From the NCBI GenBank assembly GCA_034189135.1, contig JAXHVO010000074.1, forward strand, positions 1-37,888: a stretch of DNA of 37,888 nt, read 5' to 3'. This document shows positions 1 through 7,856 of the stretch, in pieces. This stretch comes from Thermodesulfobacteriota bacterium (GTDB lineage: Bacteria; Desulfobacterota; Desulfobacteria; Desulfobacterales; JAUWMJ01). Under the pieces are notes generated by a model, which had not been told where the DNA came from, did no database searches, and saw only the letters and a list, made by a program, of their open reading frames with translations. Within the stretch, counting starts at the first letter, position 1. Each line of letters opens with the position of its first letter. The position numbers and the translations under genes were made by a program.

Positions 1-196
1 CTTTGTCTAATTGTAATTTGGGTCTTTGGCTTTTTCTTGGCATAGCTTCCTCCATAGTTTTTGAAGAAGCTATATCACATATTATATTTTATGTAAATGT
101 TTTAATGAAACTTTGTACTAGGAGTAAAATTCCAAAGCGCTTGGTGGGGCGCTTTCGGAACGTCCCTGATGCCCTTATTGCCAGAACTCACCGCCG

Positions 197-1024
197 CTAT
201 GGAGCATCAACAAAATAGGATTCGGGTACAGCAGTTGGTGCAATTTGACATCGGCAATTGTCACAAAAGGGTGGAAGGTACCAACCATTCTCCATTAAAA
301 CCCGCACTTTTTCATTTGGGGGCATATTATCAATATCTTCCACAGATGGGAAAAGTTTTTTCGGCAAAAAGCTGTTGGAACTTACTCGCTTAATTATGCT
401 ATCTCTGACCTTATTCACGTGAAGATGAGTAAATCCGATATGTCCGCAAACATGACAGGTCATGGGGTCCATCACATTCACGATGAAAAAAGTCTCAATT
501 CCATTTTCTGCCAAGGTAACCAGCATGATGTAATGCCACATCCGGTTAGCCTCATACTTAGATAAACCTGAGAAAAGATGATTGTTCTTAGCTATCATTG
601 TGAGTCGTTTCGGAGTTTCAGTCAGATGTTGGTATATGCTGATGACGTGTGAACTAGATGTGGCAGAATATATATCTGTGACTTTGATCATACGCTCTAT
701 CTCAGGATGCAGTGTAACATCGGGATATTCAGCTTTAAACCATTTAAGACTCGGAGACGGTTTTTGCATTTGCCTCTGGAATTCGTCTTGGCTCTTTTTC
801 TTATCAACAGCATTTTTTATTCTATGTCTCAGTGTCTTTACACCCGACGCTTTTGGAAAATACTTCTCGATAACAGCTAAACATTCTTCTGCTGTCCCAA
901 TGTCGCTGCCAGTTAAACACCCTTTTACTGCATTAATCATCCTTCCGAAGGATATATGTTTATCGTCAGCCAGTTTTCCAAGAACGAATACCAGTTGCTT
1001 ATGATCAAGTTGGTACTTCTCCAT
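197..1024 (-). CDS. Hypothetical protein with phage-head-morphogenesis-like C-terminus
   Basis: The product is 275 residues. I do not recognise the full protein. The C-terminal third carries a DPMTCHVCGH segment and, about 65 residues later, PPFCDNCRC. This spacing resembles the C-terminal signature of SPP1 gp7 / Mu F-like minor head proteins (D-x-x-TC-x-x-C followed by PP-x-x-x-NCRC). The four or more cysteines could also form a zinc site. The N-terminal half is helical and charged, with no signal peptide or membrane segment. No other phage structural gene lies nearby, so it may be a domesticated remnant. The ATG start has only a weak ribosome-binding site. The frame stays open upstream to about 1095, so the true start may lie further upstream, at a non-ATG codon. 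It follows the next gene upstream on the same strand by 118 nt. Confidence 0.5.
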   Translation of the reverse strand: MEKYQLDHKQLVFVLGKLADDKHISFGRMINAVKGCLTGSDIGTAEECLAVIEKYFPKASGVKTLRHRIKNAVDKKKSQDEFQRQMQKPSPSLKWFKAEYPDVTLHPEIERMIKVTDIYSATSSSHVISIYQHLTETPKRLTMIAKNNHLFSGLSKYEANRMWHYIMLVTLAENGIETFFIVNVMDPMTCHVCGHIGFTHLHVNKVRDSIIKRVSSNSFLPKKLFPSVEDIDNMPPNEKVRVLMENGWYLPPFCDNCRCQIAPTAVPESYFVDAP

Positions 1025-1142
1025 AATCTGGAAATCATTAAGCTTCGCTTTCTTTATATCCCTAATAATCTCTTCGATATTAATTCTCCGTAATTGTCAC
1101 GGCCTCGCGTAACCGGCTGTTCATTGCCCTTTTCGTATCATT

Positions 1143-2033
1143 CTACATCCATGGCAGATGCGTTTTCTGGTATTCGGCATACTCTTTAAGGAACCCCTCG
1201 CACCAATGTGCCACATTTTCCGTTGCTGCTTCTACATCGTCAGTAGCATAGGTGAATTTGCGCCAATGCTTATGTTTTGCATAGGCATCCTCGAACATCC
1301 ATGTTGCGCCTCGTCCATCCTCTTGCAGCACGCCGGTTACGCATTCAGCAAGTTTTGTAACATGTGGGATTTCGTAAAGATGGCCCGAAGGTTCAGAATT
1401 TTCAATAATAACGAACTTGGATGACAATGCGTAACGAAGAACTTTTTGTATTACGCCTTCGCCAAGACGATCGGGCATTTCTTTGATGATGTACGGATAA
1501 TACCCAAGGGACTCCAGCTTTGTAGCGATGCGCTTCAATATATCCAAAGCCGAACCGGTGTCCTTTCCAAGGATGAGTACCGAGTCTGAATTTTCGAGGA
1601 TTGCGTCAGCTCGCGACCAGACCAGATCAAAAGCAGCCCTGATAGACTCGATGATTATGTCTGGAGATGAATTTGTCGGTAGATGAAGTTTCCATCGAAT
1701 GAAAATATGAATATCATCATCCGACTCAATCGCTGGGTCGCTGAGAGGGTGCCCTTCTCCCTTAAGTCGTGTGACAGCGCGCGTCATTGCGCTTGAAAAG
1801 GCACCTGCGGAAAACTTGTGCCACCAGAATTTTGAATAGATATGTTCGGTAATTTCGCAGTGAAGTTCTGCTACGGATGAGGTAATCATAACCTCAGGGA
1901 AGTTGTTGTCCATCAGGCAGAGACAGGCATCCGTCGGCATCGTGGAGAAGTTCAGATGTTGGATTTCTGACAGCGAGCATGGTTCAGCTTCACCATTCTC
2001 GTCACGTAGGGATTTCCAAAAGTCATCACTCAT
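1143..2033 (-). CDS. Hypothetical protein with TIR/Rossmann-like C-terminal half
   Basis: The product is 296 residues and soluble. The C-terminal half starts with a beta-strand and helix (SVLILGKDTGSALDIL), then a second strand (YYPYIIKEMPD), then a strand followed by SEPSGHLYEI. This alternating alpha/beta order, with a Glu after a Ser-rich turn, resembles TIR or nucleoside-deoxyribosyltransferase-like folds. Such folds occur in bacterial immune effectors. The N-terminal half is unrecognised. The gene lies between two other minus-strand accessory genes, with gaps of 118 and 162 nt. The family call is tentative: no catalytic residue can be assigned with certainty, and a structure-based search would be needed to separate TIR from other Rossmannoids. 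Confidence 0.5.
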   Translation of the reverse strand: MSDDFWKSLRDENGEAEPCSLSEIQHLNFSTMPTDACLCLMDNNFPEVMITSSVAELHCEITEHIYSKFWWHKFSAGAFSSAMTRAVTRLKGEGHPLSDPAIESDDDIHIFIRWKLHLPTNSSPDIIIESIRAAFDLVWSRADAILENSDSVLILGKDTGSALDILKRIATKLESLGYYPYIIKEMPDRLGEGVIQKVLRYALSSKFVIIENSEPSGHLYEIPHVTKLAECVTGVLQEDGRGATWMFEDAYAKHKHWRKFTYATDDVEAATENVAHWCEGFLKEYAEYQKTHLPWM

Positions 2034-2195
2034 TCTTTATTCTCAATTATTCGGCACCTTAACACAGAATTGAAGGGCCTGGAAACGCTTAACGAAGGAC
2101 TATTTAAAAGCCTCAACATTTCGTCAAGTGAGGCCTGCCAAAAAAACCGCGGCTTATCCCGGTCTCTCTCCATGGTTTGTTAAGCCCGAATTGTG

Positions 2196-2981
2196 TTAAT
2201 TCCCTTCATCCGTGTCGTTGCTTTTTTGTTTTTTTGATTGAGCTCTTTTTTTTGCTCGTACCGCGGCAGCTAAACGTTTTTTGGCTTTTGTTGCCTCATC
2301 GCCCTCTGTAACTTCTCTTTTGAGCGCTTGTGCTTCGATAGTTTGCTGAATATCCTCAATTGATATTTTTACTTTGTTGCTCAATGATCTTAATTGGCGA
2401 CGAACTACATTTAAAACTGGTTCAGAAAGGAGGGTTGCCGCTATCATATAGCGATTTGTGAGTTGTGTTTCTTCGTGAAAAACGTCAATGGCAGACTTTT
2501 TGACACCTTCCTTGCTGAGCAAAAAGAAAGTATTTAATAATTCGGACGAATTTTTAGTTTCTATCAAGCTAAAATCAAAGGCAACTTCAGTTTTTACAGG
2601 CTTCTCAAATATAACTCTATGGGCTTGCCAATGATCTCCGTTGGTTAGAATTACCCACTCAATACCTTCCGTTGACGCATATTGAATGGCCTGCCGAAGG
2701 TGATTTGCATTTAAGCATATGCCTATTGCTTTTACTTCAATTAGAAAAACTGGTTTGTCGTCTATCTTTACAGCAAGGTCACAATATGTGTTTCTAATGG
2801 CATATTCCCTTGTAATTTCGGTGTATTTATCGTAGCCGCAGATATCAGCCAATAAATCGGTAAGAATTGTTACTGTATCTGATTCGTTTACATCACGATC
2901 CTTGGCTTTCTTGAGGACACTTTTATATTTTTTTATACCGGTTTTGATTCTTTTCTCTACATTTTTAGGAATAGTTGTCAT
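2196..2981 (-). CDS. Type I restriction HsdR N-terminal-like (PD-(D/E)XK) protein
   Basis: The product is 261 residues from the chosen ATG, which follows an excellent ribosome-binding site (AGGAGG, about 7 nt upstream). A longer reading to 3035 lacks this. The N-terminal 150 residues match the HSDR_N type: a helical start, then CDLAVKIDDKPVFLIEVKA. This contains the D...E-x-K pattern of PD-(D/E)XK nucleases, followed by a QAIQYA helix and a WVILTNGDHWQ strand typical of this domain. The C-terminus is Lys/Arg-rich (AKKRLAAAVRAKKRAQSKK), likely for nucleic-acid binding or as a disordered tail. It lacks the helicase domains of real HsdR. Stand-alone proteins of this type are common and of unclear role, and some sit in defence islands. 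Confidence 0.7.
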   Translation of the reverse strand: MTTIPKNVEKRIKTGIKKYKSVLKKAKDRDVNESDTVTILTDLLADICGYDKYTEITREYAIRNTYCDLAVKIDDKPVFLIEVKAIGICLNANHLRQAIQYASTEGIEWVILTNGDHWQAHRVIFEKPVKTEVAFDFSLIETKNSSELLNTFFLLSKEGVKKSAIDVFHEETQLTNRYMIAATLLSEPVLNVVRRQLRSLSNKVKISIEDIQQTIEAQALKREVTEGDEATKAKKRLAAAVRAKKRAQSKKQKSNDTDEGN

Positions 2982-3265
2982 ATTTGTCCTCCTATATTTT
3001 TGGGGCTTAACAAATACTATTACGAAAATATTCAAAATAACGTTAATAAATTAAAATTATCTTGAATCTGGGTAGCATTTTTTTAAAACCGTATCACTTT
3101 AATGCTCATTTGGGCATGTTTTTCAATAGGCTAAATTAATACAAACCTGAATTATCTATGTTATGCTTAATTTCCTAAGATGAAAAAGGGCCTGTGTCAA
3201 GGAAGAAATGATATTTGTCCAAGTCATGTCTGGTGCCGAAACTCACCTTAGAGCAAATGCTTTGC

Positions 3266-3280
3266 GGCATGATTATTGCT
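3266..3280 (+). promoter_or_regulatory. Putative sigma-54 (-24/-12) promoter of the nqr operon
   Basis: The sequence CGGCATGATTATTGCT has GG and GC dinucleotides separated by exactly 10 nt. It is close to the sigma-54 consensus TGGCACG-N4-TTGCW. Transcription would begin near 3291, about 55 nt before nqrA. The rest of 2982-3344 is AT-rich, and no gene is visible in it. An enhancer-binding site was not identified. Confidence 0.55.
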
Positions 3281-3344
3281 TTTTTAATAAATTTCTGATT
3301 AATTTGTTTTTAGGTTTTTAAAAACTTAAAACTATGGTTGGTTT

Positions 3345-4688
3345 ATGATCTCACTTCATGTCAGAAAGGGTTATGATTTAAAGATTACCGGAAAGCCTTC
3401 CAGGGAAGTTGAGGTGTTGGAAAAACCTGACAAAGTAGCTGTCCTTCCTGAAAAGATACCCTTTATTAAACCCAGACTAAAAATCGAAGTCGGCGATAAC
3501 GTAAAGGTGGGATCGATCCTTTTCGAGGACAAGAGGAATCCTGATTTAAAATTTCTATCACCAGGCGGCGGTAAGATTGCTCAGATCAATTTCGGCCATC
3601 GACGGGTGATAAAGGAAATTGTAATTAAACTCGACACCGATGAACAACATGAGGAAATCGAGCCTATTTCCGAAAATCTGCTTGAACATATTGAAAAAGA
3701 AAAACTGGTTAAAAAGTTTATGTCAGGCGGGCTATGGCCTCTCATCCGGGAGTTGCCATTCAGAGATATTGCCGGGCCCCACCTAACTCCGCCGGCAATT
3801 TTTGTCAACTTATGCAGCCGGGAACCCTTTCAACCCGACCCTGATGTTTATATAGAGGGGAAATCAGATCTTTTCAAATTCGGTATAAAAATTTTAAAAA
3901 AACTGGCAAATGACAGGGTCTATATATTTGCATCCCCTGATTCTTCTTTTGTTTTAGACAGATTAAAGGGATTTGTAACTCATGTTGTTTACGGGAAATA
4001 TCCGGCGGATGACCCCGGCGTTTTCCTTTATTATACACGAAAATCACCTTCAGACAACCGCGCCTGGTATATTTCCGGGCAGGATGTGCTGCTTCTTGCG
4101 CATCTGCTTAAGTACGGAAGATATCCCACCCTCAGAACCGTTGTGCTTGCCGGACAATCAGCTGACCACAGAAAACATATCCGGACAAGGCTTGGAGCTC
4201 CCATTGCCCACATTGTCAAGAACCATAACAGGGACAATGATTCAAGGTACATTGCAGGGGGTGTTTTCAAGGGCTATTCGGCGGAGGAAACAACATATCT
4301 GGGGTTATACGAAACATCATTAACCTTGATCCCTGAAGGTCGTGAAAAAGAATTTTTTGGATTCTTAAGGCCGGGTTTTAATAAGTCGAGTTATTCCAGA
4401 ACTTTCCTCTCCTTATTTAACACCTCTGAATTGGAAATGGACTGCAACCTCCACGGGGAGGAGCGTGCCTGTGTCAACTGCGGATACTGCTGCGAAGTGT
4501 GCCCCGTGGATATCCTGCCCCAGTTTACCTTAAAGAGTATCCTGGCGGATGAGGTTGAGGAATCGCTGGCCCATGGTCTGCTCGATTGTGCAGAGTGCGG
4601 TTTGTGCACATACGTTTGTCCTTCAAAAATAGAGCTTTGTGCTGCTTTTAAAGGGGCAAAGGAAGCTTATTACAAAGAATCATGGTAG
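3345..4688 (+). CDS. nqrA: Na+-translocating NADH:quinone reductase subunit A, with two extra [4Fe-4S] motifs
   Basis: The product is 447 residues, the usual NqrA length. The N-terminus (RKGYDLKITGKP) and the internal GREKEFFGFLRPGFNK and LAGQSADHRKH segments match NqrA. NqrA is the cytoplasmic, quinone-associated subunit of the sodium pump. The C-terminal 75 residues carry two complete ferredoxin motifs, CxxCxxCxxxCP at C376/C379/C382/C386 and at C415/C418/C421/C425. Vibrio-type NqrA keeps only the relic CTFVCP and has no Fe-S cluster, whereas the related RnfC has two. This protein therefore appears to be a cluster-bearing form between NqrA and RnfC. The gene context (nqrB-F) and the NqrF at the end of the operon support the Nqr rather than the Rnf assignment. 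The ribosome-binding site is weak. It is the first gene of the operon. Confidence 0.9.
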   Translation: MISLHVRKGYDLKITGKPSREVEVLEKPDKVAVLPEKIPFIKPRLKIEVGDNVKVGSILFEDKRNPDLKFLSPGGGKIAQINFGHRRVIKEIVIKLDTDEQHEEIEPISENLLEHIEKEKLVKKFMSGGLWPLIRELPFRDIAGPHLTPPAIFVNLCSREPFQPDPDVYIEGKSDLFKFGIKILKKLANDRVYIFASPDSSFVLDRLKGFVTHVVYGKYPADDPGVFLYYTRKSPSDNRAWYISGQDVLLLAHLLKYGRYPTLRTVVLAGQSADHRKHIRTRLGAPIAHIVKNHNRDNDSRYIAGGVFKGYSAEETTYLGLYETSLTLIPEGREKEFFGFLRPGFNKSSYSRTFLSLFNTSELEMDCNLHGEERACVNCGYCCEVCPVDILPQFTLKSILADEVEESLAHGLLDCAECGLCTYVCPSKIELCAAFKGAKEAYYKESW

Positions 4689-4700
4689 CCCTTAACGGCT

Positions 4701-5124
4701 TGAAACTTGAAATTGGAAAGTAGAAATTGGGGAGAGATGAAACGAGTTTACGAGTTGGATGTATACAAACTGGCAGAAACGTTATCAGATATGGTCTGGC
4801 ACGACTTTGATAAGTGGAACAAAAAGGTTCAAAACACCGTAGGTTATCAGGTAATACGATCATCTGATAGCATAGCTGCAAATATAGCGGAAGGGTATGG
4901 TCGATATACTCCTGCTGACAGGAAAAAGTTCTATCTATATTCAAGAGGTTCCTTTGAAGAAACCAAATCATGGTTACGAAAACTCACCAGGAGAAAAGTT
5001 TTATCCGAGTCAAACGCTATAGAATACAAAGCAATAATTGATAAACTTGGCCCAAAATTGAATGCGTTCATTAACAGCACAAAAGCATGAAGGCCAAATT
5101 TCTATTTTCTAATTTCAAATTTCA
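4701..5124 (+). mobile_element. IVS-like element: four-helix-bundle gene bounded by 31-bp inverted repeats
   Basis: The left arm at 4701-4731 and the right arm at 5094-5124 are inverted repeats with 27 of 31 positions matching. Two of the four mismatches would still pair as G-U in RNA. The arms flank a small gene of the 23S-IVS (S23/four-helix-bundle) family. In 23S rRNA, such intervening sequences fold into a long terminal stem. Here the unit sits between nqrA and nqrB, 12 nt after the nqrA stop. Mobility is inferred from the architecture; no target duplication was identified. Confidence 0.6.
4737..5090 (+). CDS. Four-helix-bundle protein (S23 / 23S rRNA IVS family)
   Basis: The product is 117 residues from the ATG at 4737. 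A GGGGAGAG purine run lies directly upstream, though very close to the start. The sequence matches the S23 (TIGR02436) family: a first helix with LDVYKLAETLSDMVW, then YQVIRSSDSIAANIAEGYGR, which is the family hallmark (R-x-x-x-SIxxNIAEG), then FYLYSRGSFEETKSWL. The family is known from intervening sequences of 23S rRNA genes and from stand-alone loci. Its molecular role is not established, and the basic, helical bundle suggests RNA or nucleic-acid binding. It splits the otherwise contiguous nqrA-nqrB order and is flanked by inverted repeats. A longer TTG start at 4707 would place part of the left repeat in the coding region and was not preferred. Confidence 0.88.
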   Translation: MKRVYELDVYKLAETLSDMVWHDFDKWNKKVQNTVGYQVIRSSDSIAANIAEGYGRYTPADRKKFYLYSRGSFEETKSWLRKLTRRKVLSESNAIEYKAIIDKLGPKLNAFINSTKA

Positions 5125-5140
5125 GCGTTCGGTGAACGCT
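5124..5140 (+). repeat. Short perfect hairpin upstream of nqrB
   Basis: AGCGTTC and GAACGCT form a perfect 7-bp stem with a GGT loop, starting at the last base of the right arm of the four-helix element and 8 nt before the nqrB start. The same AGCGTTC/GAACGC half-sites form the base of the larger hairpin between nqrC and nqrD, suggesting a related repeat family or RNA-processing structure. Confidence 0.6.
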
Positions 5141-5148
5141 TAAGAACT

Positions 5149-6333
5149 ATGAAGATCATTAAAAACATTTTCGACAATCAGAGACATCACTTTGCAAGTG
5201 GTGGAAAACTTGAAAAATTAAAGCCGCTTTTTGAGGCAGCCGAGACCTTTTTCTTTACTCCCGGAATTTCAACTGCAAGAAATTCCCATGTTCGTGACAA
5301 CCTTGATCTTAAGCGCTTCATGATCATTGTGTTAATAGCCCTAATGCCGCCTCTCTTTTTTGGTATCTATAATGCCGGGTACCAGTCCAATCTTGCATCA
5401 GAGCTGCCCCTTAACCTGAGTGCCGTATTTAGTAAGGGGCTCTTCATTGTTCTGCCTATAATTTTGGTCTCATATCTTGTCGGATTCTTCTGGGAAACCC
5501 TGTTTGCCGTAGTAAGAAAGCACAATATCAGTGAAGGGCTTCTCGTTACCGGTCTTTTGTTCCCCCTTACACTGCCGCCGACTATACCCCTTTGGCAGGT
5601 TGCCCTTGGTATTTCCTTCGGTGTTGTTATCGGAAAAGAGGTATTTGGAGGAACCGGTAGAAACATTCTAAACCCGGCACTAACCGCCAGGGCCTTTTTG
5701 TTCTTTGCATATCCCGGAAAAATGTCAGGAGATACGGTCTGGACTGCGGTGAGCGGAGCAGGAGAAAAAGTAGTTGATGCATTCAGCGGAGCAACCCCCC
5801 TTGCCATTTCCACCCTTGTAGAATCTCATGAAAAGATTGAAACTATTCTGGCAAAAGGCAATCATACATTCGCAACACTATTTTTGGGTAACTATTCCGG
5901 AAGTATCGGCGAAACTTCAGCCCTGTTATGTCTGATCGGCGCTGCAATGTTAATCGTTATGGGAATAGCCAGTTACAGAATAATTTTTGGAGGAATTTTC
6001 GGGGTATTGTTTACAGGATTTCTTCTTAATTTTTTGGCTACGGATTCATCCATGGCATGGCTTTCCCTTAACCCCTTTTATCACCTCGTAATGGGCGGTT
6101 TTGCTTTCGGCATCACCTATATGGCCACAGATCCTGTATCTTCCCCTGGAATGAACAGGTCCAAATGGATCTATGGATTTGCCATCGGCGTATTAACAGT
6201 TTTAATACGGGTCTTTAACCCGGCATATGCAGAAGGTGTCATGCTGGCAATACTTTTTATGAACCTGTTTGCTCCCCTGCTGGACCATATTGAAATCAAG
6301 CTAAGGCTGAAAAAAAGGATACAAAATGTCTGA
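5149..6333 (+). CDS. nqrB: Na+-translocating NADH:quinone reductase subunit B
   Basis: The product is 394 residues, near the family norm. It is an integral membrane subunit with multiple hydrophobic segments from residue 57 onward (FMIIVLIALMPPLFFGIY is the first). VDAFSGAT at 209-216 fits the flavin-transferase target Dxx(S/T)GAT, so Thr216 should carry covalent FMN. The segment FGGTGRNILNPALTARAFLFF is characteristic of the NqrB/RnfD family. In the complex it links electron transfer to sodium movement and contributes to the quinone site. The start ATG lies 8 nt after a small hairpin and has no strong Shine-Dalgarno sequence. The 3' end overlaps nqrC by 8 nt (ATGTCTGA), indicating translational coupling. 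Confidence 0.93.
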   Translation: MKIIKNIFDNQRHHFASGGKLEKLKPLFEAAETFFFTPGISTARNSHVRDNLDLKRFMIIVLIALMPPLFFGIYNAGYQSNLASELPLNLSAVFSKGLFIVLPIILVSYLVGFFWETLFAVVRKHNISEGLLVTGLLFPLTLPPTIPLWQVALGISFGVVIGKEVFGGTGRNILNPALTARAFLFFAYPGKMSGDTVWTAVSGAGEKVVDAFSGATPLAISTLVESHEKIETILAKGNHTFATLFLGNYSGSIGETSALLCLIGAAMLIVMGIASYRIIFGGIFGVLFTGFLLNFLATDSSMAWLSLNPFYHLVMGGFAFGITYMATDPVSSPGMNRSKWIYGFAIGVLTVLIRVFNPAYAEGVMLAILFMNLFAPLLDHIEIKLRLKKRIQNV

Positions 6334-7069
6334 TCAATTAAGATCGTTTCTTTTTGCAGCCGCAACCTGTCTGGTTTGCACAATATCTCTTACAGCAGCA
6401 TCAACAGGGCTGAAGGGATTGCAGCAAAAGAATATTGCAATGGACAGGCAGAAAAACATTTTAAAATCAGTCGGCTTGATTGATGAAAACGCCGGATACA
6501 CACATGAAGAAATAAACCGAGAATATGCGGAGAATATAAAATGTATCTGGGTGGATTCTACCGGGTCTATAATCAAAAAGGGTCAAAAAGCCAAAAAAGA
6601 GCTACATGTTTATATTTATATGAAAAATGACCGTATTGAATCCTATATTCTGCCCATTGATTCCAGGGGCCTTTGGGGAAGGATTTTAGGATACCTGGCA
6701 TTAAAAAATGACGGATCGACTATTGCCGGTTTCACGGTTTATAAACACTCCGAAACTCCGGGACTTGGCGGAGAGATAGAAAAGCGATGGTTCCAGAAAA
6801 ATTTTGAAGGGAAAAAAATTGTGAATCGTACGGGAAATTTCCTTTCGCTTTCCATTGCAAAGGGCGGCGTGAAGGATACGGTGCCTGAGGACAGGCGGGG
6901 AAATTACGTAGACGGTATCTCCGGGGCAACACTGACCGGCAAATATCTTGCGACAGGTTTAAAAGATATTCTTCTTGAATATGAGCCCGTATCATTGAAA
7001 TTTAGGACAAAAAAGCTCCTGAGGCTGACCGCTGGACGAAAAAGCTGTCCTGTCAGGAAAGAAAAATAG
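6326..7069 (+). CDS. nqrC: Na+-translocating NADH:quinone reductase subunit C
   Basis: The product is 247 residues. It has one N-terminal hydrophobic anchor (about residues 8-26), followed by a periplasmic FMN-binding domain. VDGISGAT at 195-202 matches Dxx(S/T)GAT, predicting Thr202 as the covalent FMN site. HSETPGLGGEIEKRWFQ at 141-157 is the typical NqrC segment before the FMN site. FMN is normally attached by ApbE, and no apbE is seen in this window. It overlaps nqrB by 8 nt and is followed by a 109-nt hairpin before nqrD. Confidence 0.93.
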   Translation: MSDQLRSFLFAAATCLVCTISLTAASTGLKGLQQKNIAMDRQKNILKSVGLIDENAGYTHEEINREYAENIKCIWVDSTGSIIKKGQKAKKELHVYIYMKNDRIESYILPIDSRGLWGRILGYLALKNDGSTIAGFTVYKHSETPGLGGEIEKRWFQKNFEGKKIVNRTGNFLSLSIAKGGVKDTVPEDRRGNYVDGISGATLTGKYLATGLKDILLEYEPVSLKFRTKKLLRLTAGRKSCPVRKEK

Positions 7070-7177
7070 TAAGCGTTCACAGGCACCGCGCATCTGCACG
7101 CGCTCAGGGCAACCAGCATAGCAGACTATAGCTGGTAGCCCTGAGCACGCACATCTGCAGCACCTGTGAACGCCTAC
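7069..7177 (+). repeat. 109-nt long hairpin between nqrC and nqrD
   Basis: The outer arms 7069-7083 and 7163-7177 match at 14 of 15 positions. The inner arms 7102-7117 and 7131-7146 match at 15 of 16. ATAG/CTAT extends the inner stem to a CAGA loop. The middle section between arms is weaker (about 11 of 18). The structure starts at the last base of nqrC and leaves 55 nt before nqrD. It may be a palindromic repeat element or an mRNA processing/stability structure. There is no U-tract, so a terminator is less likely. Confidence 0.8.
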
Positions 7178-7232
7178 AGAAATGAGATTGTGGGACCTTT
7201 TTGTTCCGAATGGGCGTAAACGGGGAAGATAA

Positions 7233-7850
7233 ATGAAAATTACACAGACGCAACACTTTAAAGCATTTTCAGAACCGCTTATTAAGAGCAATCCTGTTTT
7301 TATTCAGATGCTCGGAATCTGTTCAGCCCTGGCTGTTACGGTGCAGCTAAAAACCGCAATTGTCATGGCTTTATCCCTGACATTCGTCCTTGCATTCTCA
7401 AATCTTATTATTTCTATGCTGCGAAAGGTTATTCCCAGAAATATTCGGATGCTTGTGGAACTGAGCGTCATCGCCACCCTTGTTATTCTGGCGGATGAAG
7501 TACTCAGAGCTTTTTTATATGATATCAGCAAGCAACTTTCAGTTTTTGTCGGATTAATAATTACCAACTGCATTGTTATGGGTCGGGCTGAAACCTTTGC
7601 CCTTGGCAATCCGCCGGGTCTGTCATTTCTTGACGGGCTTGGAAACGGTGCCGGTTATGGGTCGGTTCTGGTCGCAGTAGCTTTTATCAGGGAACTTTTA
7701 GGATCAGGCAAACTTTTCGGCTTTAACGTTATTCCCAACTCGTTCTATAATGCCGGTTATGAGAATATGGGATTTATGCTTCTTGCGCCTGCCGCGTTTA
7801 TCATCATCGGCCTTTTGGTGTGGCTGCAAAAATCGATCGCAAAGGAATAA
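7233..7850 (+). CDS. nqrD: Na+-translocating NADH:quinone reductase subunit D
   Basis: The product is 205 residues, with about six membrane helices, the NqrD/RnfE type. Recognisable features are NPVFIQMLGICSALAVT near the N-terminus, VGLIITNCIVMGRAE in the middle, and GLGNGAGYGSVLV followed by FIRELLGSG. NqrD and NqrE are inverted homologous membrane subunits that hold an intramembrane Fe-S centre between conserved cysteines; the Cys in ICSA and in TNCIV are the expected ligands. The GGGAAGAT ribosome-binding site lies upstream of ATG 7233. It is 6 nt from nqrE, so the two are co-translated. Confidence 0.93.
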   Translation: MKITQTQHFKAFSEPLIKSNPVFIQMLGICSALAVTVQLKTAIVMALSLTFVLAFSNLIISMLRKVIPRNIRMLVELSVIATLVILADEVLRAFLYDISKQLSVFVGLIITNCIVMGRAETFALGNPPGLSFLDGLGNGAGYGSVLVAVAFIRELLGSGKLFGFNVIPNSFYNAGYENMGFMLLAPAAFIIIGLLVWLQKSIAKE

Positions 7851-7856
7851 ACAAAT

